Assembly: GCF_002251435.1 (NCBI RefSeq)
Contig: NZ_NPJI01000018.1
Location: forward strand, 1 to 49,553
Direction: 5' to 3'
Length of the DNA stretch: 49,553 nucleotides
DNA from: Prevotella sp. P2-180
GTDB taxonomy: Bacteria > Bacteroidota > Bacteroidia > Bacteroidales > Bacteroidaceae
Shown: positions 34,306-43,535 of the stretch, in pieces
Numbering within the stretch: position 1 is the first letter of the stretch
Layout of the letters: the number at the start of each line of letters is the position of its first letter
Translations under genes and position numbers: made by a program
The notes under the pieces: generated by a model
Databases searched by the model: none
Told to the model about the DNA's origin: nothing
The model's input: only the letters and a program-made list of their open reading frames with translations

Positions 34306-34337
34306 CAAAGATAGGTACTTTTTTCCTATTTCTCAAA
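34306..34337 (-). promoter_or_regulatory. Consensus promoter of the sigma-FecR unit
   Basis: On the minus strand TTTG (34334-34337) and TATCTTTG (34306-34313) are 20 nt apart. This housekeeping-type promoter implies that basal transcription of the sigma/anti-sigma pair uses the primary sigma factor. Confidence 0.75.
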
Positions 34338-34415
34338 TCTTTTATGATATTTTTTGCAATACAATATGAAATTGTATCATTTGCATAAGTTTGAAAAGAC
34401 GTTGATGAAATACAT

Positions 34416-34470
34416 AAAAAAAACGGTCTGCCTTTACGCATGCCAATAAAAACATGCGTATGCAGACCGT
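34416..34470 (-). terminator. Strong intrinsic terminator after the outer-membrane barrel gene
   Basis: On the minus strand ACGGTCTGC plus TACGCATG pairs with CATGCGTA plus GCAGACCGT, with a small internal bulge and a 10-nt loop, then a run of eight T. It lies 35 nt past the stop at 34505 and separates the two sigma-controlled loci. Confidence 0.9.
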
Positions 34471-34504
34471 AATAATTGGAAAATTGAGGGTCTTTCGTGA
34501 CTTT

Positions 34505-37048
34505 TCAGAGTGTTCCCTTGTCCCAGTCGCGGTTGTCGATCTTCTTTTCTACATTCTTCTGCTTGCCGGAGAAGAGGTTGTAACTCAGGCTGAGACACAC
34601 CATGGAGCGCTGGTCGGGTATCTCGTTCCAGTGGCGGAACTGGAGGATGTCGTTGGGCAATGTCTCTGACTCGTAGTGAGGAGTACGCAGGAAGAAGACG
34701 CTCGTAAGCTGGAGTTTCAGCTGCTTGTGCTGATAGAAGGCGGATAGCTCGCTGTTGTTCTCACACTTGTGAAGGAACGGGCCGTTGATGCTTTTCGTCA
34801 CGGTGTTGTAATACCAAGAGGCACCGAAGCGTCCCTTGCGGAATCCTATCTCCCAGTTGACGGGAAGACGGAAGTGGGACTGGCGGCCTACGATGTCGCT
34901 CTTGTATGTGTCGTTCCATGCGCCTACATACACTCCGATGGTGAAGAGTTCGGACTTGAACGGCTTCAGCCTGCCCCACACCATTCCGCCGTACTGCAGC
35001 TCGTAGTTGCCGTTGAGCGGCGACATGACGATGCAACGGTCGTCGCCCACCTTGTCCCACTTGAAACTGCTGCAGATGGGGTTGGAGATGTAATCAAAGA
35101 GGGCTTGGGTGTAGAGGTCGAAATAGGGATGGGAGAGATTGAGCGAGAGGATGGCGCAGTTGTCGTTGCCTGACTCGAGATATGGATTTCCGGTCTCGAC
35201 GAGTCCGGGGATATATATCTTCGCGCTGTTGCTGAGCTGGGAGATGGACGGCAAAACGGGGTTTGACCTTACCTCAAACTGCACTTGGCCGTTCTTTATA
35301 GGATAGGACAGAACGAGCTTGGGGGTGAAGTAGAACTTGGAATAGTCGGTCACGTCGTTGTCGGTGTTGACGTATGTTCCTCCTACGCCGAGCCTGTATG
35401 ACATCTTGTTGAGTTTTCCGCCGATTTCACCGTAGAAATAGTGGTTGTCGTTGTGGGATGTGTAGGAATACTCGTTGTAGTCGGAGAGCATGTTGCGTAT
35501 CTTGTAGTCTGATTTGGCGAGAGTGGCTTTATATCCAAGCGAGAGATTGGTTGGGCCCCAGGTCTTGGTGTATGCCACTTCGCCGATGAGAGAGATTTTG
35601 TCGTTTTTGGCACGCATGTCGTCGTCTATCAGCACTTCATTGGCATCTGAAGTCCACTGCTTGTTATGGTCGTTCTGGGAGTTGTGATAGTAGGTTCCGA
35701 TTACGTCGACGGTGAGTTCCTGGTTGCCGTTGAGCTTCTTGTTGAGGTATAGGTCGAGCGAGGGGCCGAAGCTGCGCACCTTTCTCTCCTGGCGTCCTTC
35801 TCCGTCTTGCCACAGCGGGTTGTTGTGTGCCTCTATCTCGTTGTCGGTGCGCCAGAACTGCGTGAAGATGTTTGGCGAGAACTTTGTCTGGAATGTCAGG
35901 TCGTTGTCCTTATTATAAATATACTTGAGGTTGAAGTCTTGGGTGCAGTAGCCGAAGTGGTAGTTGCCACGGTAGAGATAGTCGGATACGGTGGTTCCAT
36001 CGGTGAACACATACGTGTCTTCGCTCTCGCAATTGGAGTTGTTGCGATACTGCATGCTGTAGTCGAAGGCTATCTGGTGGTTGCCTTTGTTGTAGCGCAC
36101 GTAGAGGTTGGTGTTGTTGAATGCCACCCAGGCTGCCTGCATCACGTCGAAGCCTGTGGCATAACCGGCGTCAAGGGGTTGGGTCTTGATGTTGATGAGT
36201 GTGCCTACATCGGCATATCGTGCCGGTGGAACGGTGTAGTATTCCACATTCTTGATTTTGTCTACTGGTATGGACTTGAGGTCGTTGTCGGTGGCTTCCA
36301 CGCCGTTTATGAGTATCTTCAGCGTCTTGCCGGTCATGGTGTTGAGCTTGCCCGTGAGTGCGTCGAAGCGGAGGCCTGGAAGGGAGGTGAGTATTTCCTG
36401 TGTCTGTCGTGCGTTCTTCTTCTGTTCGTCGGTGAAGGTGAAGATGGAGCGGTCTACCTTGTCCACTCGGTGATGTCCCTTCACCACCACGCCGTTGATG
36501 GCATACTGGTCGCCTTGCATGTCTATCGTTCCGGCATCGCCGATGGCGACAGTGCGCTCTACGGGCTTGAATCCGATGCAAGTGACGCGCATGAGGGCCT
36601 TGCCCAGGTTGCATGGAATGACAAACTGGCCGTTTTCGTTGCTCACGCCTCCGGTTACGAATGTCGAGTCTCCAAGCGCGAAAAGCTGGATGTTGGCAAA
36701 CACTACAGGTCTTTGGTTTTCATCGACGAGCTGCCCCGTAAGCCTTCTTTGGCTTTTGTCGATACACTCCACCGAGATAAGGCTGTCGCCAATGTGCATG
36801 GATATTGGGTAAAAGCCTATCACGTCGCGTAGGGCGTCTACCACTGGGCGGTCGTCGAATTGCTTGGTGACCGTGAAGTCCTCAAGCTCGTTGTAGATGA
36901 AGCTGATATGGTAGTGTGATGATGCGCGGTCGAGGTCGATGAGTACTTTCGACAACGATGTGTCATGATAGTTTCGTGACAAGCGCTGGGCATTTCCCGT
37001 TAAGGGCAGTGCCATAAAGAGTAGTATTATTGATAAAAAATGGTTCAT
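34505..37048 (-). CDS. TonB-receptor-like outer-membrane barrel protein with STN-like domain
   Basis: An 847-residue outer-membrane protein. A signal peptide (1-20, LPLTGNAQ) is followed by an STN-like domain (about 21-105, SLSKVLIDLDRASSHYHISF), a carboxypeptidase-regulatory-like domain (about 110-190, LTGQLVDENQRPVVFANI), a plug-like region (about 200-290) and a large barrel of the OMP_b-brl_3 type. It lacks a SusD partner. Its gene lies 4 nt after the DUF4974 anti-sigma gene, so the STN domain probably signals to that protein. The ligand could be a metal chelate or small nutrient; nothing in the sequence decides. Confidence 0.85.
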   Translation of the reverse strand: MNHFLSIILLFMALPLTGNAQRLSRNYHDTSLSKVLIDLDRASSHYHISFIYNELEDFTVTKQFDDRPVVDALRDVIGFYPISMHIGDSLISVECIDKSQRRLTGQLVDENQRPVVFANIQLFALGDSTFVTGGVSNENGQFVIPCNLGKALMRVTCIGFKPVERTVAIGDAGTIDMQGDQYAINGVVVKGHHRVDKVDRSIFTFTDEQKKNARQTQEILTSLPGLRFDALTGKLNTMTGKTLKILINGVEATDNDLKSIPVDKIKNVEYYTVPPARYADVGTLINIKTQPLDAGYATGFDVMQAAWVAFNNTNLYVRYNKGNHQIAFDYSMQYRNNSNCESEDTYVFTDGTTVSDYLYRGNYHFGYCTQDFNLKYIYNKDNDLTFQTKFSPNIFTQFWRTDNEIEAHNNPLWQDGEGRQERKVRSFGPSLDLYLNKKLNGNQELTVDVIGTYYHNSQNDHNKQWTSDANEVLIDDDMRAKNDKISLIGEVAYTKTWGPTNLSLGYKATLAKSDYKIRNMLSDYNEYSYTSHNDNHYFYGEIGGKLNKMSYRLGVGGTYVNTDNDVTDYSKFYFTPKLVLSYPIKNGQVQFEVRSNPVLPSISQLSNSAKIYIPGLVETGNPYLESGNDNCAILSLNLSHPYFDLYTQALFDYISNPICSSFKWDKVGDDRCIVMSPLNGNYELQYGGMVWGRLKPFKSELFTIGVYVGAWNDTYKSDIVGRQSHFRLPVNWEIGFRKGRFGASWYYNTVTKSINGPFLHKCENNSELSAFYQHKQLKLQLTSVFFLRTPHYESETLPNDILQFRHWNEIPDQRSMVCLSLSYNLFSGKQKNVEKKIDNRDWDKGTL

Positions 37049-37052
37049 AATG

Positions 37053-37634
37053 TTAATCCACCGTAAGGGTGTCTCCGTTTTTTGTTATATTGATATTGTC
37101 GAATGAGTTGAGGTCCTCTATTACCTTTTCCAGTCCGCGTCGTGTGTCGAGGCGGAAATACAGGCGGAGGCCATCAGCCTTTGCCGACTTGTAGTTTACA
37201 TTTAGATGATACACGGCAGCCAGTTCTGTCAATATCTGCTTTAGCGTGACGTCTTCGTATGTCTTCACTATTACAGTTGGTTCAGCGCTTTCTGTCGTTT
37301 GTTTCCTTACGTTTTTTTCCACTTGCTCAACAGTTGTCGGGGCGGCTTTGTCGGTTGTCTTTTGTTCTGTTTTGCCAAAAAGTCCTGTTGAGACGGCGGC
37401 GTAAGCCAATCCGGAGAGCAGGCACACTCCCACGAAAACGGCGGCAATCTTCCGTATCATCGTCCCTCTCGATGTCTTAACATTAGTATTGAGTTCGAGA
37501 GCGGCATTTATCTCGCATATTGTGCGATAGATTTTCCGTCCTTCATCGTCGTCGATAAGGAGTTGTCTGAGTTCATCTTCCGAGTATTGGTCGGGATGTT
37601 CCGTCATGTGAATTATTTTTCTTGTCTTGTCCAT
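37053..37634 (-). CDS. DUF4974 anti-sigma-like membrane protein lacking a FecR domain
   Basis: A 193-residue protein: a charged helical N-terminus (1-58), one transmembrane helix (about 61-86, IRKIAAVFVGVCLLSGLAYA), a Thr/Lys-rich linker, and a C-terminal DUF4974 domain (about 120-193, YEDVTLKQILTELAAVYHLNVNY as two motifs). Canonical FecR proteins have a FecR domain between the helix and DUF4974; here it is absent. The position between an ECF sigma gene (6 nt upstream) and an STN-bearing receptor gene argues that it is the anti-sigma of this locus. Confidence 0.85.
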   Translation of the reverse strand: MDKTRKIIHMTEHPDQYSEDELRQLLIDDDEGRKIYRTICEINAALELNTNVKTSRGTMIRKIAAVFVGVCLLSGLAYAAVSTGLFGKTEQKTTDKAAPTTVEQVEKNVRKQTTESAEPTVIVKTYEDVTLKQILTELAAVYHLNVNYKSAKADGLRLYFRLDTRRGLEKVIEDLNSFDNINITKNGDTLTVD

Positions 37635-37640
37635 TGTCGT

Positions 37641-38129
37641 TTAAGGATTAAATTTCTGTTTGAGTTTAATAATCGCTTTTGATAGATGCTTATAGACAGC
37701 TGTTTCGCTGATGCCTAATTCGTTGGAAATCTCACGGTATTTGAGACGCTGTTGGTAGTGCATCCTTACGATGCGTGCTGTTTGTGGCGAGAGTTTGGTG
37801 TCGATATACCTGCTAATCTCTACCACCCTGTCGGTTTCTTTGTCGAAGGAAGGTGGTTCGACATTATCGTCGAGCCTTGCGAGTTGCCTGACGCGTTCGT
37901 ATATGGTTTTCCTTTTCAGTATGTTCATACACCGATTGCGGAGACAGGTCATGAGCACTGCTTCCACATTATCGTCATGCAAGGTTATCTTTCCGTTAGC
38001 CATGTCGGCAAACACATCGGCCACAGCATCCTCAGCCTCTTGTCGGTTGCCGAGAATGAGTTGTGCCACGATGTTCATTTTTGTTGAATGGTCAACGAAA
38101 ACCTGTCCAGCGTCTATACTTACGTTCAT
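37641..38129 (-). CDS. ECF RNA polymerase sigma factor (second locus)
   Basis: A 162-residue ECF sigma factor with region 2 (NRQEAEDAVADVFADMANG, MTCLRNRCMNILKRK) and region 4 (KLSPQTARIVRMHYQQ, LKYREISNELGISETAVYKHL). It heads a compact three-gene unit with the DUF4974 protein and the barrel receptor. It is divergent from the SPFH gene, with 191 nt between. I found no good TAnnTTTG box upstream, which would fit self-dependent transcription. Confidence 0.9.
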   Translation of the reverse strand: MNVSIDAGQVFVDHSTKMNIVAQLILGNRQEAEDAVADVFADMANGKITLHDDNVEAVLMTCLRNRCMNILKRKTIYERVRQLARLDDNVEPPSFDKETDRVVEISRYIDTKLSPQTARIVRMHYQQRLKYREISNELGISETAVYKHLSKAIIKLKQKFNP

Positions 38130-38258
38130 TTTTTTCTTTTTGTATCTATAACAATCGAAAAGGGAAAAACCTAACCCCCAAACTGCTTTTTTTTTAATAA
38201 AAACGCAGAAAAAGTTCTAATATTATTAAAAAAGAGGATTATTCTGTAGTTTTTGTAG

Positions 38259-38266
38259 TAATTTTG
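38259..38266 (+). promoter_or_regulatory. Possible -7 box of the SPFH gene
   Basis: TAATTTTG lies 54 nt before the ATG at 38321. No TTTG is found 19-20 nt upstream, so the site is only half supported. Confidence 0.4.
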
Positions 38267-38320
38267 AAGTCAAAGAGATGAGTACATGTGAAACTAAATA
38301 TATAATATAATAGAATAAAA

Positions 38321-39274
38321 ATGGAAGAAAAGAAAGAATTTGCCTTTGGTGGCATGACATTAAACGGTTTTCTGATGCTCTTCGTGGCATTGTTTATGAC
38401 ATTCGGTTCTATAGGATTAGGTATATGGGCCGGAATAGAAGAAGTGGTGGCATTTGTGGTGTTGGCCATTATCGTGTTCATCACAAGCCTCTTTGTTTGG
38501 GGCGGATTTCTCATGCTGGAGCCTAACGAGGCTCGGGTGCTGCTGTTTTTCGGTAAGTACAGGGGTACATTCACACGCACGGGCTACTTCTGGGTGAACC
38601 CGTTTCTCACCTCAAAGAAGTTGTCGTTGCGTGCACGTAACCTTGACGCGGAACCGATAAAGGTGAACGACAAGACTGGTAATCCGGTGATGATTGGCCT
38701 GATGCTGGTATGGAAACTCAAGGACACTTATAAGGCAATGTTTGAGATTGACTCGCAGACCATTGCCGGTGATCCTGCAAAAAACGGACAGGTGGTCGGG
38801 GCTAATGTAGCAGGAGTGATGAAGGCATTTGAGAATTTCGTGAAGATTCAGAGCGACGCCGCCCTGCGCGAGGTGGCAGGAAAATATGCCTATGACGACG
38901 ATTCTGACAACGCCGACGCCATCACTCTGCGCGACGGTGGAAACGAGATAAACCAGCAGCTTGAGGAAAAGCTCGACGAACGTCTGTCGATGGCGGGAAT
39001 AGAGGTAGTGGAGGCACGCATCAACTATCTCGCTTACGCTCCGGAGATAGCCGCCGTGATGCTACGCCGACAGCAGGCAAGCGCCATCATCACTGCCCGC
39101 GAAAAGATAGTAGAGGGCGCCGTGTCGATGGTAAAGATGGCTCTCGACAAACTTTCTGCCGACGGAGTGGTCACTCTCGACGACGACAAGAAGGCTGCCA
39201 TGGTAAGCAACCTTATGGTCGTACTCTGCGGCGACGATTCCGCCCAGCCTGTAGTAAACACGGGAACAAACTAA
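38321..39274 (+). CDS. SPFH/Band 7-domain membrane protein
   Basis: A 317-residue protein with two N-terminal transmembrane helices (about 14-38 and 43-65) and then an SPFH domain beginning LEPNEARVLLFFGKYRGTFTRTG. A helical region follows (INQQLEEKLDERLSMAGIEVVEARI). Proteins of this class assemble ring or cage structures at membranes and modulate membrane proteases or microdomains. No NfeD or FtsH gene adjoins it. It ends 1 nt before the stop of the convergent coaD gene. Confidence 0.9.
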   Translation: MEEKKEFAFGGMTLNGFLMLFVALFMTFGSIGLGIWAGIEEVVAFVVLAIIVFITSLFVWGGFLMLEPNEARVLLFFGKYRGTFTRTGYFWVNPFLTSKKLSLRARNLDAEPIKVNDKTGNPVMIGLMLVWKLKDTYKAMFEIDSQTIAGDPAKNGQVVGANVAGVMKAFENFVKIQSDAALREVAGKYAYDDDSDNADAITLRDGGNEINQQLEEKLDERLSMAGIEVVEARINYLAYAPEIAAVMLRRQQASAIITAREKIVEGAVSMVKMALDKLSADGVVTLDDDKKAAMVSNLMVVLCGDDSAQPVVNTGTN

Positions 39275-39275
39275 G

Positions 39276-39710
39276 TCAAGGCAGGAAGCGGCTTACGTCC
39301 TGTCCGAAATGTATGAGTTCGCGCACCATGCTAGACGACACCGCGGAATATCTTGGGTCGGCATAGAGCAACAGTGTTTCTACGCCCGACAACTGGCGGT
39401 TGATGTCAGCCTGGTCGCGCTCATATTCAAAGTCTTTTACTGAACGTACACCTTTTATTATATAGCTTGCATTCTCACGACGGGCGAAGTCGATGGTAAG
39501 GTCATTATATGTTTTCACCTCAACCTTCGGCTCGTCGGCATATATGGCCTTTATGGTCTTCATACGTTCTTCTTCACTCTGCATATAACTCTTCCGCTCG
39601 TTCACCCCAATGCCAATGACAATGTGGTCGAAAAGAGGAAGGGCGCGACGCAGTATGTCGTCATGCCCTATCGTATATGGGTCAAAACTGCCTGTAAATA
39701 TTCCGGTCAT
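39276..39710 (-). CDS. coaD: Phosphopantetheine adenylyltransferase
   Basis: A 144-residue nucleotidyltransferase catalysing the fourth step of coenzyme A synthesis. The start MTGIFTGSFDPYTIGHDDIL contains the T/H-x-G-H motif, and the C-terminal SAVSSSMVREL corresponds to the ISSTxVR motif. The substrate-binding YNDLTIDFA and GVRSVKDFEYE segments are also present. It lies on the same strand as ruvB, 46 nt downstream of it. Confidence 0.95.
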   Translation of the reverse strand: MTGIFTGSFDPYTIGHDDILRRALPLFDHIVIGIGVNERKSYMQSEEERMKTIKAIYADEPKVEVKTYNDLTIDFARRENASYIIKGVRSVKDFEYERDQADINRQLSGVETLLLYADPRYSAVSSSMVRELIHFGQDVSRFLP

Positions 39711-39713
39711 ACA

Positions 39714-39757
39714 TCAACTTTCAACTTTTAAACTTTCAACCTTTCAACTTTTCAACC
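39714..39757. repeat. TTTCAAC-type tandem array between coaD and ruvB
   Basis: Units such as TTTCAACT, TTTCAACC and TTTTCAACC repeat with a period of about 7-9 nt. The array fills the whole gap and touches the ruvB stop codon. No inverted partner is present nearby. Confidence 0.6.
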
Positions 39758-40791
39758 TACTCGAACTCCAGTTCCAACTCTTGCGAATAGATATTTCGTC
39801 CGAAGTGCTTGTAAGCGAGCTCGGTCACCATTCGTCCACGTGGAGTGCGCTTTATGAAACCTTCCATAATGAGGTATGGCTCGTATACCTCTTCCACTGT
39901 ACCTGCATCCTCGCCAATGGCAGTGGCGATGGTGGTGACACCCACAGGTCCACCCTTGAACTTGTCGATAATGGTAAGGAGTATCTTGTTGTCGGTCTCG
40001 TCAAGTCCATAGCGGTCGATGTTGAGTGCCGTGAGCGAGAGTTTTGTGATGTCGGTGTCTATACGTCCGTTACCCTTCACCTGTGCGAAGTCGCGAACTC
40101 GCCGCAGCAGGGCGTTGGCAATACGTGGCGTACCTCGGCTACGACGGGCAATCTCCATTGCCGCCTCATAGTCAATGGGCACCTTCAATATGCTGGCCGA
40201 CCGAAGCAGTATGCGTGCAAGGGTTTCGGGATCATAATACTCCAAGTGAAGATTGATGCCGAAACGGGCGCGCAGAGGAGCGGTGAGTAGTCCGCTTCGT
40301 GTGGTTGCCCCAACAAGGGTGAAAGGATTGAGGTCTATCTGGATAGAGCGTGCTGAAGGGCCTTTGTCTATCATGATGTCGATGCGGTAGTCTTCCATGG
40401 CGGAATAGAGATATTCTTCCACCACAGGAGAAAGACGGTGTATTTCGTCTATAAACAACACGTCGTTTTTCTCTAATGATGTCAGAATGCCGGCAAGGTC
40501 GCCAGGTTTGTCGAGCACCGGACCGCTTGTAATCTTGAATCCCACTCCCAGTTCGTTGGCAATGATGTTGCTCAGCGTGGTCTTTCCCAGTCCCGGAGGT
40601 CCGTGAAGAAGCGTATGGTCAAGTGGTTCACCACGATATTTGGCAGCTTCGACAAACACCTCAAGGTTCTCAACCACCTTGTTCTGTCCGCTGAAGTCGC
40701 TGAAGTTTAGAGGTCGCAAAGCATTCTCATAATCCTTTTCCGCCGGAGTGAAATGCTGCTCTTCGTGTATATCGAAATTATCGTTTGCCAT
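39757..40791 (-). CDS. ruvB: Holliday junction branch migration helicase RuvB
   Basis: A 344-residue AAA+ motor with Walker [10 protein letters not shown], Walker B and sensor region [23 protein letters not shown], the arginine-finger region [18 protein letters not shown], and a C-terminal winged helix ([17 protein letters not shown]). It drives branch migration with RuvA. ruvA and ruvC are not in the window. The length is standard. A long perfect stem lies just upstream (40833-40937). Confidence 0.97.
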   Translation of the reverse strand: MANDNFDIHEEQHFTPAEKDYENALRPLNFSDFSGQNKVVENLEVFVEAAKYRGEPLDHTLLHGPPGLGKTTLSNIIANELGVGFKITSGPVLDKPGDLAGILTSLEKNDVLFIDEIHRLSPVVEEYLYSAMEDYRIDIMIDKGPSARSIQIDLNPFTLVGATTRSGLLTAPLRARFGINLHLEYYDPETLARILLRSASILKVPIDYEAAMEIARRSRGTPRIANALLRRVRDFAQVKGNGRIDTDITKLSLTALNIDRYGLDETDNKILLTIIDKFKGGPVGVTTIATAIGEDAGTVEEVYEPYLIMEGFIKRTPRGRMVTELAYKHFGRNIYSQELELEFE

Positions 40792-40796
40792 AGGTA

Positions 40797-40937
40797 AATG
40801 AAGAATGAAGAGTGAAGAATGAAGAATGTTTTAAATGAAGAGTGAAGAATGAAGAATGAAGAATGAAGAATGAAGAATAGGCTGCGCACAATCTGCGTTT
40901 ATCTCATTCTTCATTCTTCATTCTTCACTCTTCATTT
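40797..40937. repeat. Heptamer arrays forming a perfect 33-bp inverted repeat between pnp and ruvB
   Basis: GAAGAAT/GAAGAGT heptamers run from 40797 to 40879, and their complement (ATTCTTC/ACTCTTC) from 40905 to 40937. The stretch 40833-40865 is the exact reverse complement of 40905-40937 with a 39-nt loop that contains GGCTGCGCACAATCTGCG. It fills the 152-nt gap and could end pnp transcription or structure the ruvB leader. It has no unique spacers, so it is not a CRISPR array. Confidence 0.8.
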
Positions 40938-40943
40938 ACATGC

Positions 40944-43301
40944 TTAGAAATCCAACTTGTCAAGAGAGTCGTTGAAATCTCTTGGCTCGCGATTCTCAGG
41001 ATATTCATTGAAGTCGGGACGAGGACGACGCTCAGGACGCTCGCCACGAGGACGACGCTCGCCTCTCTCAGGACGCTCAGGACGAGGACGACGCTCTCCT
41101 CTCTCCGGGCGCTCGCCTCTCTCCGGGCGCTCGCCACGAGGACGACGCTCAGGACGCTCCTGATAGTCGGCTGGCTTCTCAATCAACACGCGGTGAGACA
41201 GTTTGTACTTGCCTGTCTTCGGGTCAATCTCAAGCAGTTTCACCTTTATCTTGTCGCCTTCCTTGATTCCAGCCTCTTCAACAGTCTCAAGGCGCTTCCA
41301 GTCTATCTCGCTGATGTGCAGCAAGCCATCCTTGCCCGGGAGAATCTCCACGAAACATCCGTAAGGCATTATGGAACGTACTGTTCCCTCATATATCTCG
41401 CCTACCTCAGGAATGGCCACAATGGCGCGAATCTTTGCCAAGGCTCCGTCGATGCTCTCCTTGTTTGGACCGCTCACCTGCACCTTGCCCACGCCGTCAA
41501 CCTCGTCGATGGTGATGGTTGAGCCAGTGTCTTCCTGCATCTGCTGGATAATCTTACCGCCAGGGCCGATGACAGCACCGATGAATTCCTTCGGAATCTC
41601 GATCTGCACGATGCGTGGAACCTGAGGCTTCAGTTCAGCACGAGGCTCTGCAATAGTGTCGGTAAGGCACTTCAGGATGTGCTCGCGTCCGGCCTTAGCC
41701 TGCATGAGCGCCTTCTCAAGTATCTCGAACGACAGTCCGTCGCACTTGATGTCCATCTGTGTAGCAGTAAGACCATCTATGGTACCAGTGGTCTTGAAGT
41801 CCATATCGCCGAGGTGGTCCTCATCTCCAAGGATGTCGCTCAGCACAGCATACTTCTCCTCTCCAGGATTCTTGATAAGACCCATAGCTATACCGCTGAC
41901 AGGCTTCTTCATAGGCACACCTGCATCCATAAGGGCGAGAGTACCGGCACAAACGGTAGCCATTGAAGAAGAGCCGTTTGACTCGAGAATCTGGCTCACG
42001 AGACGCACTGTGTAAGGATAGTCCTCAGGTATCTGTCCCTTCAGGCCGCGCCATGCGAGGTGTCCGTGGCCAATCTCGCGGCGGCCTACGCCACGCTGTG
42101 CCTTTGCCTCTCCTGTACAGAATGGAGGGAAGTTATAATGAAGGAGGAAACGCATGTATCCCTTGTCGAGCACGTCGTCCACCATTTTCTCGTCGAGCTT
42201 GGTGCCAAGCGTACATGTGGAGAGCGACTGTGTCTCACCACGGGTGAAGATAGAGCTTCCGTGTGGCATTGGCAGCGGGCTAACCTCACACCATATAGGA
42301 CGTATCTCGTCGGTCTTGCGGCCGTCAAGACGAATGCCCTCGTCGAGAATGCAACGGCGCATGGCGTCGCGCATCACATCGTGGTAATAGCGGTCGGCCT
42401 CGGCAGCTTTCTCCTCGAGTTCGTCTTCGCTGAGATCGCTGTGAGCCTCAACATACTTAGCCTTAAAGTCTTCAATAATCTTGTCGAAAGCTTCCTGACG
42501 GGCATGCTTGTCAAGAGCTTGTTTTGTAACATCGTAAACGGGCTGATAGAGTTCCTCGTTGATTTGCTTGCGGAGTTCCTCATCGTTGATTTCATGGTCA
42601 TACTCACGCTTCACGTCCTTACCCAGCTCCTTTGAGAGCTCAGCCTGCAACTCACACATAGGCTTGATGGCCTCCATTGCAGCCTTCAATGCTCCGATCA
42701 TGTCTTGTTCCGACACCTCTTTCATCTCTCCCTCCACCATCATGATGTTTTCAGCCGATGCACCGACCATGATGTCCATGTCGACATCTTTCATCTGCTG
42801 GAAAGTAGGGTTGATGACATATTCACCGCCAATACGTGCTACACGCACTTCACTGATCGGGCATTCGAAAGGAATATCTGAACATGCCAGTGCTGTTGAG
42901 GCGGCGAAGCCTGCAAGGGCATCGGGCTGGTCAACACCATCGGCTGACAAGAGCATCACATTGACATACACTTCAGCGTGGAAGTTGGAAGGGAAGAGCG
43001 GACGGAGCACACGGTCGACAAGGCGCGATGTGAGAATCTCATTGTCACTTGCCTTGCCCTCGCGCTTGGTGAAACCACCAGGGAAGCGTCCTGCTGCTGC
43101 ATACTGCTCTCTGTAGTCTACCTGCAGAGGCATAAAATCTGTACCCGGAACGGCATCTTTTGCGGCACAAACGGTGGCCAAAAGAACGGTGTTGCCCATG
43201 CGGAGCACACAAGAACCGTCGCACTGTTTTGCCACTTTTCCGGTCTCGATGGTGATGGTTCTTCCATCAGCCAGCGAAATTGTTTTCGTAATTACGTTCA
43301 T
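40944..43301 (-). CDS. pnp: Polyribonucleotide nucleotidyltransferase (PNPase) with Arg-rich tail
   Basis: A 785-residue phosphorolytic 3'-5' exoribonuclease. Two RNase PH domains flank a helical linker; the motif [18 protein letters not shown] marks the second, active core. A KH domain ([15 protein letters not shown]) and an S1 domain ([25 protein letters not shown]) follow. The last 75 or so residues are a disordered Arg/Glu/Pro repeat ([18 protein letters not shown]). Such tails occur in Bacteroidetes PNPase and may bind RNA or partners. A TACTTTTG box at 43343-43350 gives a leader of about 35 nt. Confidence 0.97.
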   Translation of the reverse strand: MNVITKTISLADGRTITIETGKVAKQCDGSCVLRMGNTVLLATVCAAKDAVPGTDFMPLQVDYREQYAAAGRFPGGFTKREGKASDNEILTSRLVDRVLRPLFPSNFHAEVYVNVMLLSADGVDQPDALAGFAASTALACSDIPFECPISEVRVARIGGEYVINPTFQQMKDVDMDIMVGASAENIMMVEGEMKEVSEQDMIGALKAAMEAIKPMCELQAELSKELGKDVKREYDHEINDEELRKQINEELYQPVYDVTKQALDKHARQEAFDKIIEDFKAKYVEAHSDLSEDELEEKAAEADRYYHDVMRDAMRRCILDEGIRLDGRKTDEIRPIWCEVSPLPMPHGSSIFTRGETQSLSTCTLGTKLDEKMVDDVLDKGYMRFLLHYNFPPFCTGEAKAQRGVGRREIGHGHLAWRGLKGQIPEDYPYTVRLVSQILESNGSSSMATVCAGTLALMDAGVPMKKPVSGIAMGLIKNPGEEKYAVLSDILGDEDHLGDMDFKTTGTIDGLTATQMDIKCDGLSFEILEKALMQAKAGREHILKCLTDTIAEPRAELKPQVPRIVQIEIPKEFIGAVIGPGGKIIQQMQEDTGSTITIDEVDGVGKVQVSGPNKESIDGALAKIRAIVAIPEVGEIYEGTVRSIMPYGCFVEILPGKDGLLHISEIDWKRLETVEEAGIKEGDKIKVKLLEIDPKTGKYKLSHRVLIEKPADYQERPERRPRGERPERGERPERGERRPRPERPERGERRPRGERPERRPRPDFNEYPENREPRDFNDSLDKLDF

Positions 43302-43342
43302 CTAAAATTTTAACTTATTGTTTAGTTACATCAAAAATCGCA

Positions 43343-43350
43343 CAAAAGTA
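43343..43350 (-). promoter_or_regulatory. -7 box of pnp
   Basis: TACTTTTG on the minus strand, 42 nt before the pnp ATG. The -33 element is not clear. Other autoregulatory signals are not evident in the leader. Confidence 0.5.
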
Positions 43351-43502
43351 ATAATAATAAATGTAATAACACCATCTTTTCACACATTTCTGCTTGTTTT
43401 TGTGTTTTTTTATGAAATCGGCTTCTTTTTGGATTTAAGAATTGAAATGCTAACATTTTATAATTTTTCGGCGAAATAACACTTCATCTCCGCAATAATT
43501 CG

Positions 43503-43510
43503 TACATTTG
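43503..43510 (+). promoter_or_regulatory. -7 box of the GH43 gene
   Basis: TACATTTG followed by CAAC lies 26 nt before the ATG at 43536. No clear -33 TTTG. Confidence 0.5.
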
Positions 43511-43535
43511 CAACTGATTTACACATTATATTATT

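Noticed and set aside
35807..36832. 341-codon open frame antisense to the outer-membrane barrel gene
   Set aside because: It is valine-rich low-complexity translation of the opposite strand, without a promoter or recognisable domain.
40797..40937. Heptamer arrays looked at first like a CRISPR array
   Set aside because: The units are 7 nt long with no unique spacers and no cas genes nearby; the arms are inverted rather than direct repeats only.
40960..41165. Open frame on the plus strand rich in Arg, Gly and Ser opposite the end of pnp
   Set aside because: It is the complement of the PNPase Arg-rich tail; the pnp frame is conserved and in one piece, so the opposite frame is a shadow.
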